DNA from: Pseudonocardia sp. MH-G8
GTDB taxonomy: Bacteria; Actinomycetota; Actinomycetes; Mycobacteriales; Pseudonocardiaceae
Length of the DNA stretch: 64,000 nucleotides
Reading direction: 5' to 3'
Assembly (NCBI RefSeq): GCF_002262885.1
Contig: NZ_NKYF01000002.1
Span: forward strand, 372,001 to 436,000
Every line of letters starts with the position of its first letter. Position 1 is the first letter of the stretch. Shown here one piece after another: positions 33,975 through 41,072 of this stretch. The position numbers and the translations under genes were made by a program. The notes under the pieces were generated by a model. The model was not told where the DNA came from. It was given only the letters and a program-made list of their open reading frames with translations, and did not search any database.

Positions 33975-36110
33975 CTACCCACCTGCCCGGTAGCGCTCGA
34001 CCGCCGCCCGGAGATCCGCGGTGATGTACCCGCGGACCTGCCGGACCGTGCCGTCCGTGTCGGTGATGCGTCCGGGACGCGGCGCGCATCCCAGCTCGCC
34101 CATGTCGCGTCCGAACCCGGTCGGTTCGACCCCGAGCGCGGCGACCAGCTCGGCCGTGGGTACGAACGGGCGTCGGTTCAGCTCGTCGCCGAGGTGCACG
34201 ACCACCGACGCGAGCGGTTCCGGAAGACCCGGTGTCGGGCCGTCGTTCTCGGCAGGGGCGGGTCCAGCGCCGAGCGCGCGGATCACGATGGCCGGGTCGA
34301 CCGCGCGGTTGGCTTCGTCCCCGGCGGCGTGCCCGTCGAGCGTTCCGGCGGCCTCGCGCAGCGCCCGCCCGCGTTCACAGATGGCGCGCCAGTCCGGGTT
34401 GGGCATGTAGTCCGAGCGAACCATCTGCGCCACGGTGTCAGCGCCCGCGTCGGACTCCCCGTCGGGCCGCAGGATCCCGACACCCTTGTGCGAGGGCAGG
34501 AGCTTGCTGGAGTCGTAGCCGCGGGTGTTCATCTGCTCGCCGAGGATGATGTTCGAGTCGCGCCAGTCCATCACCCGCAGCGCGAACCGCGAGCCGAGCA
34601 CCGCCCGCAGCGCGGACGGGATCGTCTTCGAGTCCGGCCGTTGGGTGGCGAGGATGACGATGATGCCCGCGGCCGGGCCCTTCTTCGCGAGGTAGGTGAG
34701 CAGTTCGGCGATGTAGCCGCCGATCGTGGTCTTGCGTTCGCCGACCTCCTGTTTCGTGGGGTTCTCCAGGTACACCTGCACCTCGTCGATGATCACCGCG
34801 GTGATCGGCATGTTGAGGTCGCGGTTCCGCGCGATCTGCGGGGTGATCTTCGATTCGGGGCAGATGACGTCGTCCAGCTCGGCCATGCGCGCGTACCGGG
34901 CCTGGGTTTCGGCGACCAGCTCCACCAGTCCGTCCCGCACGGCCTCCACGTGCGCGGGTTCGTCGCCGCACACGAACCGGTAGGCGACCGACTCGGCGGC
35001 CTTCCAGTCCTTGCCGCCCTTGCCGTCGAACACGTACAGCCGCGTGTGCGGGTCCAGGATCAGGCCGGCCGCCGGGAGCCGGGTCGCGAAGGTCTTGCCC
35101 TGGCGGGGGATCGCGCCGACCAGCAGCGAAGTCCACACCAGCGGCAGCGCCACCCGCCGGTCCCGGGCGTCACGGCCGAACGGCACCGGTACCCACGCGT
35201 CCCACTGGTCGGCGGTGATCAGCGGTGTCGGGATGGGCGGGGTGGCGTAGGGGTCCTCGTCGGCGACCCACATCGCGACCCGGCCGGCGTGCCCGCCACG
35301 TCCGCGGACGCGTTCGACGATCAGCTGCACCTCGTCGACGGCGAGCGCGGACGCGAGTGCGTCCCGTTGCTTGATCACGTCGGCGGCCTTGCGGGTGGCG
35401 GGGAGATCGACGGTGATCGCCCAGCCCTTGCCCTGTCTGTGGGCGCGCTCGACCAGCCGCAGCGTCTCGTCCTTGCCGATCAGCTTCGCGTCTCGGAACG
35501 CGTCGACCAGTACCTGTGGGTCCATCGTCCAGGTCAGCGACCGGGGGCCGGCGAGCACGGCGGTACGGCCCGGGGCGCCGTCCCGGCGGCGACCGACCCA
35601 CGCCAGCACCACGGCCGCCGTGACCGCGAGGAGCCACAGCACACGCGGCCCATTGATGCTGGCCGCGATCGCCACCACGATCCCGGACACGACGAGGACG
35701 GCCACGGTGATCTTCCACCGGAACAGCGCGAGCGCGCGGATCTCCACGAACTTGTCGGCCAGTTTCTCGGCCTGCTCGGCCGCCTCCCGGTAGTCGTGCA
35801 CCCGCACCCACCGCCGCCAGGCGCGGGCGAGGTGCACCGCCCCGCGGGCGACCGCCGCAACCGCTCGCCACGGCGCGCGCAGCACCCGGGCGATCGCGTC
35901 CCGGACGGTCTGGCGGGCGATCGCCCGCGAGCCCCACCGGGCCGCCCAGCGAGCGCGCCAGGTGGGCGGCAGCAGGGTCACCTGCTGCCAGCGCGCGACC
36001 TCGGTCCCCGGCGCGCTTCCGTCCAGGGCTGGCGCCGCCACAAGCTCCGCTTCGAGGACCGGCGAGGCCGGGACGCTCTCGTCGTCCCGGCCCGCCTCGC
36101 TCTCGGGCAT
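33975..36110 (-). CDS. FtsK/SpoIIIE-type DNA translocase (TraSA/TraB-like conjugation protein)
   Basis: 711 aa. Two transmembrane helices at about 132-151 and 157-173, then the motor domain with Walker A GAIPRQGKT (332-340) and Walker B AVIIDEVQ (438-445), and ATQRPDSKTIPSALRAVLGS as the sensor segment. A C-terminal winged-helix-like tail follows (TAELVAALGVEPTGF). In pSAM2-type elements such a protein alone moves double-stranded DNA between mycelia. Its ATG touches the upstream stop (TGATG). It closes a leftward operon: excisionase, WhiB, membrane protein, translocase. Confidence 0.9.
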   Translation of the reverse strand: MPESEAGRDDESVPASPVLEAELVAAPALDGSAPGTEVARWQQVTLLPPTWRARWAARWGSRAIARQTVRDAIARVLRAPWRAVAAVARGAVHLARAWRRWVRVHDYREAAEQAEKLADKFVEIRALALFRWKITVAVLVVSGIVVAIAASINGPRVLWLLAVTAAVVLAWVGRRRDGAPGRTAVLAGPRSLTWTMDPQVLVDAFRDAKLIGKDETLRLVERAHRQGKGWAITVDLPATRKAADVIKQRDALASALAVDEVQLIVERVRGRGGHAGRVAMWVADEDPYATPPIPTPLITADQWDAWVPVPFGRDARDRRVALPLVWTSLLVGAIPRQGKTFATRLPAAGLILDPHTRLYVFDGKGGKDWKAAESVAYRFVCGDEPAHVEAVRDGLVELVAETQARYARMAELDDVICPESKITPQIARNRDLNMPITAVIIDEVQVYLENPTKQEVGERKTTIGGYIAELLTYLAKKGPAAGIIVILATQRPDSKTIPSALRAVLGSRFALRVMDWRDSNIILGEQMNTRGYDSSKLLPSHKGVGILRPDGESDAGADTVAQMVRSDYMPNPDWRAICERGRALREAAGTLDGHAAGDEANRAVDPAIVIRALGAGPAPAENDGPTPGLPEPLASVVVHLGDELNRRPFVPTAELVAALGVEPTGFGRDMGELGCAPRPGRITDTDGTVRQVRGYITADLRAAVERYRAGG

Positions 36111-36457
36111 CACCGCGCACCCCGCTTCGAGGGCCGCACCTGGGTCACGGTGAGCGTCTTGGTCAGCGTGTAGGCGGCGAACAGCGCCGGCAGCGCGAGC
36201 ACCACCAGCAGCAGCGTCGTGTTGGTCGCCGCGTAGGTGATCACCAGCCACTGGACGCCGACGATCACGCCGGCCGTGACGAGCACTCGCCCGACCAGCG
36301 ACACCGACGCGGTTCCGGCCTGCGCGATCTCCGCCGCCGCCCGCGCCCGCTTCGTGCTCGCCCGCGTCTTGACGACCATCGCGAGCACCGCGAACGCGGC
36401 CATCCCGCCGAGGAACAGCTCACCCGAGGTCAGCGTGATCCCGCCGCTCATGTCCAC
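36110..36457 (-). CDS. small membrane protein of the transfer operon
   Basis: 115 aa with three hydrophobic segments: GELFLGGMAAFAVLAMVV, GRVLVTAGVIVGVQWLVI and TLLLVVLALPALFAAYTL, separated by a basic loop (KTRASTKRAR). Placed between the WhiB and translocase genes, it resembles spread (Spd) or transfer-accessory membrane proteins of actinomycete elements. Overlaps the WhiB gene by ten bases. No family is certain. Confidence 0.65.
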   Translation of the reverse strand: MDMSGGITLTSGELFLGGMAAFAVLAMVVKTRASTKRARAAAEIAQAGTASVSLVGRVLVTAGVIVGVQWLVITYAATNTTLLLVVLALPALFAAYTLTKTLTVTQVRPSKRGAR

Positions 36458-36855
36458 TCACCTCCCTCCAGCTGCTCGCCGCTGGTCTCGTCCTCGTCGC
36501 TCCGGCCCGCGCGGGCCTGCCACACCGCGTGCAGGGCCCGCCGGTCGTCCTCGGACAGACCGCCCCACACCCCGACCGTCTGCGCCCCGGCAGTGCGCAA
36601 CTCGAACTCGAGGCACTCGCGCCGGACCGGGCATCCCGCGCACAGCCGCGCCGCCAACTCGCGGTCCGGCGGTCCCTCGCCGGTCCAGTCCGGCGGGTCG
36701 CCGTAGGTGATCTCCCACAGGCACAGCCCGTGTGTGGCCACCAGCTGGGACAGCACCTCGCCCGGAACGCGCGCGAGTGCGTCCAACTCGGCCGCCGTTT
36801 GCTCGTGCGTTGCGCCCTCGTCCGGCCCGCCGGCCTCGCCCTGCCGGCCGTTCAT
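36448..36855 (-). CDS. WhiB-family Fe-S regulator (element-borne)
   Basis: 135 aa. Four cysteines for a [4Fe-4S] cluster: C45, C72, C75, C81, followed by the GVWGG turn at 95-99. WhiB proteins bind the sigma factor and tune transcription in response to redox or NO. Element-borne copies occur on phages and ICEs, where they modulate host genes. The ATG overlaps the excisionase stop by four bases. Confidence 0.88.
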   Translation of the reverse strand: MNGRQGEAGGPDEGATHEQTAAELDALARVPGEVLSQLVATHGLCLWEITYGDPPDWTGEGPPDRELAARLCAGCPVRRECLEFELRTAGAQTVGVWGGLSEDDRRALHAVWQARAGRSDEDETSGEQLEGGEWT

Positions 36856-37151
36856 GACCGGCCCCCGACGATCCGAGCGACCTCACGGGCCACCCGCGGA
36901 CCGGCCGCGATCGCCGCCACGTCGACGCATCCGCCCGACTCGGCGGCGTCGGCGGCCATCCGCTCGACCGCCACTGCGGGGATCACGTACCGGGACCGGA
37001 CCCGCACCGCGGGGAAGGCGTCCTCGCGGATTGCCCGGTAGAGCGTCGCGCGGTCCACCCGCAGCAGCCGGGCGGCCTCGGCGACGGTGTAGAAGACCGG
37101 CCGCACCGCGGCCGAGTTGCCGTGTTCCTTGTCGTGATCGTGCTCGCTCAT
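36852..37151 (-). CDS. xis: excisionase-type helix-turn-helix protein
   Basis: 99 aa. HTH_17 unit: FYTVAEAARLLRVDRATLYRAI, then REDAFPAVRVRSRYVIPAVA. This fits element excisionases and small MerR-like regulators. First gene of the leftward transfer operon; a 20-bp palindrome lies 41 bases upstream. As Xis it would bend attL/attR DNA to favour excision by the integrase at 43003. The symbol is by analogy. Confidence 0.7.
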   Translation of the reverse strand: MSEHDHDKEHGNSAAVRPVFYTVAEAARLLRVDRATLYRAIREDAFPAVRVRSRYVIPAVAVERMAADAAESGGCVDVAAIAAGPRVAREVARIVGGRS

Positions 37152-37191
37152 GACTCGTCTCCATCAAACGTAGAAATAATTTCAGCTATTC

Positions 37192-37211
37192 GAGAGCTGA
37201 TATCAGCTCTC
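37192..37211. promoter_or_regulatory. 20-bp perfect palindrome in divergent control region
   Basis: GAGAGCTGAT followed by ATCAGCTCTC with no spacer. A further half-site TCAGCT lies at 37182-37187. Between the excisionase operon (start 37151) and the XRE gene (37326), in a locally AT-richer stretch. Fits an operator for the XRE repressor that keeps transfer genes off. Confidence 0.6.
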
Positions 37212-37325
37212 ATTGGCGTGGAACGGGTCGAAAGGCGCGCGAGTGCGGCGAATCGGCCCCGAGCAATCAGAGGACCCGGCTAACCTCGACGATCACGGTG
37301 GTGAGCGAGAGGGAGCGGGGAATCG

Positions 37326-37703
37326 GTGTCGGAAGACTGGGCGGCTGTGGCGCGGGCGATGGATGCGCGGCTGACCGAACTCGGTATGCGCCAGCGCGAT
37401 CTGGCCGACCGGGCGCACGTCTCGCAGGCGATTGTCCGCGAGCTGCACCGCAACACCGCCCAGCGCCGGCGCAGCGCCCGCACCCTCGAAGCCCTGTCCG
37501 TGGCCCTGGGCTGGCACCCCCGCCACCTGCACGCCGTGCTGGGCGGGCACAACCCGCCCGACCCAAGCGCGCCGGTGACGCTGCCCGCTGACGCCGTCGC
37601 CGGACGGCTCGCCGCCATCGAAGGACACCTGCGCTCGATCGAGGAACGACTGATCGACGTCCAAGCCCAACTTGGCGCCGACAGGCCTCGGAATGGTGGT
37701 TGA
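37326..37703 (+). CDS. XRE-type regulator
   Basis: 125 aa from GTG 37326. HTH: LTELGMRQRDLADRAHVSQAIVREL, then RSARTLEALSVALGWHPRHL. The C-terminal part (VAGRLAAIEGHLRSIEERL) is a short coiled coil, probably for dimerisation. Divergent from the excisionase-led transfer operon across a region with a 20-bp palindrome, so it is the likely repressor of transfer. Confidence 0.8.
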   Translation: MSEDWAAVARAMDARLTELGMRQRDLADRAHVSQAIVRELHRNTAQRRRSARTLEALSVALGWHPRHLHAVLGGHNPPDPSAPVTLPADAVAGRLAAIEGHLRSIEERLIDVQAQLGADRPRNGG

Positions 37704-37757
37704 CATGTAGCTCATGCCAACCAGAAAACGCTCCTGAAGTCGCTCCCCACAGATGGC

Positions 37758-37786
37758 AGGAGTTATCGCCAGACCTGATAACTCCT
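37758..37786. promoter_or_regulatory. inverted repeat AGGAGTTATC-N9-GATAACTCCT
   Basis: Perfect 10-bp arms, 37758-37767 and 37777-37786, 41 bases upstream of the XRE-TPR gene and 55 after the previous stop. No T tract follows on the plus strand, so an operator is more likely than a terminator. Confidence 0.5.
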
Positions 37787-37826
37787 ATTAACCCTGCAGG
37801 TCAGCGCGGTTGATGGGTGGTGGCAC

Positions 37827-38963
37827 GTGGCGCATCGGACGAAGCTCCAGGCCGTCCGCAACGAACTCGGCTACTCCGCCGCCACCACCATTTCCCTACT
37901 CACCCGGCACGCACACGCTCGCCGCATCCCGATCATGACCGCGGCGAGCCTGAAGACGAAGCTCTCCCGCTGGGAGAACGGCCACGAAGCCGTGGGCCTG
38001 CCCGAGTACCGGCGCCTGTTCCGCGAGGTCTACGGCCGCACGGACGCCGAACTCGGTTTCCCGGCCACCGACGTGCCCGGCCCTGCCGACGACCTGCGCG
38101 CACGGATCGCCGCCGCACGCACGGTCGACCCGACGACCATCGCCGCCTTCCGCGCGCAGATCGAGAACACCCGCCGTCTCGATCGCCAGTTCGGCGGCCT
38201 CACCCAGCTCGACCAGCTCCGCCAACAGATCGACCAGGTGGGAGGCCTGCTCGCGCATGGGCCTGCCGCCGGGCACCGCGCCTCTCTGGCCGAGGCGCTC
38301 ACCGAAGCGTCCACGCTGGCCGGCTGGCAGGCTCTCGACCGCGACGACCATACCCAGGCGTGGAGCCACTACGAGCGTGCCAAGAACGCCGCGCGCGAGG
38401 CTGGCTCAACGCTGCTACTCGCGCACGCCACCGCTGAACAGGGCTTCGTGCTCACCGCGCTCGGCGAGAACACCTACGCCGCCGAGCAGACCGCGCACGC
38501 CCGCGCCCTCGCCGCTGACGGACCGGCCCTGCTGCGCGCGTGGCTCGCCGCCGCGCACGGGGAGACCCTCGCCGCCACCGGGCAGCGTGAGGCCGCGCTG
38601 CGCGCCTTCGACGATGCCCACGCGCAGCTCCCAGGAGATTCCGTCGACCCGGCGCTGCCGTTCCTGTTCCTCGGCGGCGCACACCTCGACCGCTGGCGCG
38701 GGAACGCGCTCGCTCAACTCGGCGACCACGAAGCGATCAACGACCTCGGCAGCGCGCTCGCCCGCCTCCCGCAGTCATGGGTCCGAGTCCGCGCGGCCCT
38801 ACTGGTCGATCTCGCCTTCGCCCACACCGCCGCAGGCGATCGGGACGCCGCCCTCACCCACGCCCGCACCGCGCGACAACTCGCCCAACAGATCCACTCC
38901 GACCGCCACCTACGACGCCTCGCCGCCCTCGTCCTGCCCACCGGCGGGCGCGCCACCGCGTGA
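37827..38963 (+). CDS. XRE-TPR regulator
   Basis: 378 aa from GTG 37827. The N-terminus has an atypical HTH (LQAVRNELGYSAATTISLL, then SLKTKLSRWENGHEAV). Then helical TPR repeats: ENTRRLDRQFGGLTQL, STLAGWQALDRDDHTQAW, AWLAAAHGETLAATGQRE. Paralogous to 32065-33279. Proteins of this type often sense peptides or partner proteins. The 3' end overlaps the convergent Nudix gene by 54 bases. Confidence 0.75.
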   Translation: MAHRTKLQAVRNELGYSAATTISLLTRHAHARRIPIMTAASLKTKLSRWENGHEAVGLPEYRRLFREVYGRTDAELGFPATDVPGPADDLRARIAAARTVDPTTIAAFRAQIENTRRLDRQFGGLTQLDQLRQQIDQVGGLLAHGPAAGHRASLAEALTEASTLAGWQALDRDDHTQAWSHYERAKNAAREAGSTLLLAHATAEQGFVLTALGENTYAAEQTAHARALAADGPALLRAWLAAAHGETLAATGQREAALRAFDDAHAQLPGDSVDPALPFLFLGGAHLDRWRGNALAQLGDHEAINDLGSALARLPQSWVRVRAALLVDLAFAHTAAGDRDAALTHARTARQLAQQIHSDRHLRRLAALVLPTGGRATA

Positions 38964-39515
38964 GGCGAGGAAGTACAACAGCGCCACCAGCGTGCCCGCG
39001 CCGAGCAACTCGCCCCGCTGCGCGAGCTCGACAACCCGCGCCAGCGGCACCCACTCGACCCGACCAGCCTCCTCGGCGTCCGTCGGCTCGGCGACGTGCT
39101 CGAACTCGCGCCACAGATACACGTCCATCGGCGCCGTCACGTTCCCTGGCAGCGGCTCGAAGCTGATCAGCTTCTCCGGCTCACCAACCGGCGCCCACCC
39201 GGACTCCTCGGCCGCCTCACGTGCGGCTGTCGCCACGGACTCCTCGCCCTCGTCGACGAGGCCGCCGAGTAACTCGTAGCCCCATTGCTCGGTGGCGAAC
39301 CGGTACCGCCACAGCATCAGGACCTCGTCCGCTTCGTTCACCATCAGCGCGATCGCGATCCGTGCCAGGTGCACGACGTGGTAGTCCCACCTACGGCCGT
39401 CCGGCGCCTCGACGTCGACCAGTCCCAACCGCACCCACTGATTGTCGTAGACCGTTCGTTCGCCGAACGTCCGCCACGTCCCGTGCTCCTCCGTCACGGC
39501 GGCAACGTACGCCAA
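38910..39515 (-). CDS. Nudix hydrolase, possible Pif-like immunity factor
   Basis: 201 aa. Nudix box from G85 (GGLVDEGEESVATAAREAAE, followed by ESGW), matching Gx5Ex7REUxEExGU. The N-terminus WRTFGERTVYDNQWVRLGLV resembles ADP-ribose pyrophosphatases. In pSAM2 the Pif protein is a Nudix-box protein that blocks redundant transfer into a cell already carrying the element; the same role is plausible here. A GTG start a few codons in is possible. Confidence 0.8.
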   Translation of the reverse strand: MAYVAAVTEEHGTWRTFGERTVYDNQWVRLGLVDVEAPDGRRWDYHVVHLARIAIALMVNEADEVLMLWRYRFATEQWGYELLGGLVDEGEESVATAAREAAEESGWAPVGEPEKLISFEPLPGNVTAPMDVYLWREFEHVAEPTDAEEAGRVEWVPLARVVELAQRGELLGAGTLVALLYFLASRGGAPAGGQDEGGEAS

Positions 39516-39837
39516 TCACCGCTGGCCGCCGATCCCCACTCGCCACGCCGCTAGCATCGGTGCTCCGAGTTTCCCGCCTGTCCGAGGACGGGCGTACGTC
39601 CGACGCAGCCGCAAGCGCAGCTAGCGCGCGGGCGGGCGGGCGACCCTCCGGTCACTGCACTGCACGCGGCTGCGATGAAAGTAGGCGACGCTGCGACCAA
39701 CTCGTGGGCCTCACCCTCGGCGCGGACGAGACAGGAACACGGATCGCATCGCACCCATCAGGCCCACGCGAAGTGCCAGCCCTCACGGTAACGTTCTCGC
39801 CAACACGCACCCATGGCGCGGAGGCGACGGAGGAACC
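39516..39837. other. intergenic region upstream of the ABC-3C operon
   Basis: 322 bases between the divergent Nudix and ABC-3C effector genes, so it must carry promoters for both. Apparent frames here are GC shadows. No clear palindrome was seen. Confidence 0.4.
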
Positions 39838-40815
39838 TTGGTACTACTGCTACCCTCTGCGAACTGGAAAGACTGGTACCACGCCAAGCATTCAGAACGC
39901 TCATTAAAGACCGGCAGCGAGTTCGAGGCATACTTCGAAGAATTGATGACAAGTCACTACGACGACTATGTCAATCCCGCCCCTGCCGGCTCACTCGGCG
40001 ACGGCGGCTGCGATGGTGCACGAAGTATGGGGAAGACGATATATGCCTGCTACGGATCGCGTGCGCGAGATGGCGGGGAACGCGCCCTAGCAAGGAAGCT
40101 GAACTCAGACTTCATCCGAGCACTATCCGAGTGGCCAGAAATGACCACCTGGACGTTCGTGACGAATGCTCCATTTGGGCCGGAAGCATTAAGAGCCTTA
40201 CACTTGATTCAACAAGACCACAAAGTCGGTCAGGCTCGCCCAATTCGTGCGTTGACGTGGAGTGTACAGAAGCTCTGGAACGAAGTTGTAAGCAGGCTTG
40301 CAGCTGAAGATCTCGACCGCATCTTCCCGGGGGTCCCCGGATCTCAGGACATTACCCTTGAGGACGTACTTCCCCTACTCGGGTCATTAAGTGCGGACGA
40401 TACCGTTCTAGATGCCGGCATGGAAGCTCTTCGAGAAGTCGAACCGACCAAACTCGACTACAACAGAATCCCGCTAGACACCAGGGTCGAGCTGAATTCG
40501 GGCCGGCGCATGAACCCAGCAATAGCTCGCTGGTTCGATGAGAACTCAGATCCGGAGCTACAAGACAAGGTAGCTCGAAACCTGACGCAGATATATCAAT
40601 CCCACGCGGCCGTCACAACGATACCGAAAGAGGTGATCGAGAGACTTTACATCAGCATCGGGGGAGGGAATGTGCGCGTTGAAACAAGACGTGCTGAGTG
40701 CGTATTCGCGATCGCTTCCTACTTCTTTGATCAGTGCCACATATTTGAGGAGCCTCCTCCAGGCTGGTCCGGACACGAATCGCACTCAGAACACTCCGTG
40801 CAGGGAAGACAATGA
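39838..40815 (+). CDS. ABC-3C system effector, restriction-endonuclease-like
   Basis: 325 aa from TTG 39838, with GGAGG four bases upstream. The N-terminal domain (about 20-150) has TGSEFEAYFEELMTSHYDDY, then GSLGDGGCDGARSMGKTIYA with D55 and D59, which resembles the PD-(D/E)xK nuclease fold of ABC-3C effectors, and WTFVTNAPFG. The C-terminal domain (about 170-310: NSGRRMNPAIARWFDENSD, then VFAIASYFFDQCHIFEEPP) matches the ABC-3C C-terminal domain type. It overlaps the middle-component gene by four bases. Predicted to be the toxic effector released when the ATPase senses invading DNA or protein. The exact nuclease activity is inferred. Confidence 0.78.
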   Translation: MVLLLPSANWKDWYHAKHSERSLKTGSEFEAYFEELMTSHYDDYVNPAPAGSLGDGGCDGARSMGKTIYACYGSRARDGGERALARKLNSDFIRALSEWPEMTTWTFVTNAPFGPEALRALHLIQQDHKVGQARPIRALTWSVQKLWNEVVSRLAAEDLDRIFPGVPGSQDITLEDVLPLLGSLSADDTVLDAGMEALREVEPTKLDYNRIPLDTRVELNSGRRMNPAIARWFDENSDPELQDKVARNLTQIYQSHAAVTTIPKEVIERLYISIGGGNVRVETRRAECVFAIASYFFDQCHIFEEPPPGWSGHESHSEHSVQGRQ

Positions 40816-41072
40816 TCCTACCGACGAAAGGCATTAGCGCCGACCGGTCTCTGCTAGCTGTCGGCGAAAGCATCGTGGCAACGCTAGAGCAACCCAAGTC
40901 TATTACCGAAGCATGGGAAGATTTCCAGGCCGATTGGCAGGCGCGAAGCATAAGAGAACGTCTTACCTTCGATTGGTTCGTCTTGGCGATGTCGATGCTT
41001 TACGCCTTGGGTCTCGTCGACTACACGGCAGATGGCCGAATCAGGAGGGCACATGCGGCTCCTCCGGCTTAG
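40812..41072 (+). CDS. ABC-3C middle component, MC6 type
   Basis: 86 aa. ILPTKGISADRSLLAVGESI at the N-terminus, a helical centre (SITEAWEDFQADWQ) and FDWFVLAMSMLYALGLVDY, then DGRIRRA. This is the pattern of the small MC6 adaptor, a winged-helix-like protein that bridges effector and ATPase. Coupled on both sides: ATGA overlap with the effector and 20-base overlap with the ATPase gene. Confidence 0.82.
   Translation: MILPTKGISADRSLLAVGESIVATLEQPKSITEAWEDFQADWQARSIRERLTFDWFVLAMSMLYALGLVDYTADGRIRRAHAAPPA

Noticed and set aside
34194-36173. 659-aa plus-strand frame over the translocase gene
   Set aside because: Antisense shadow; the minus-strand frame has Walker motifs.
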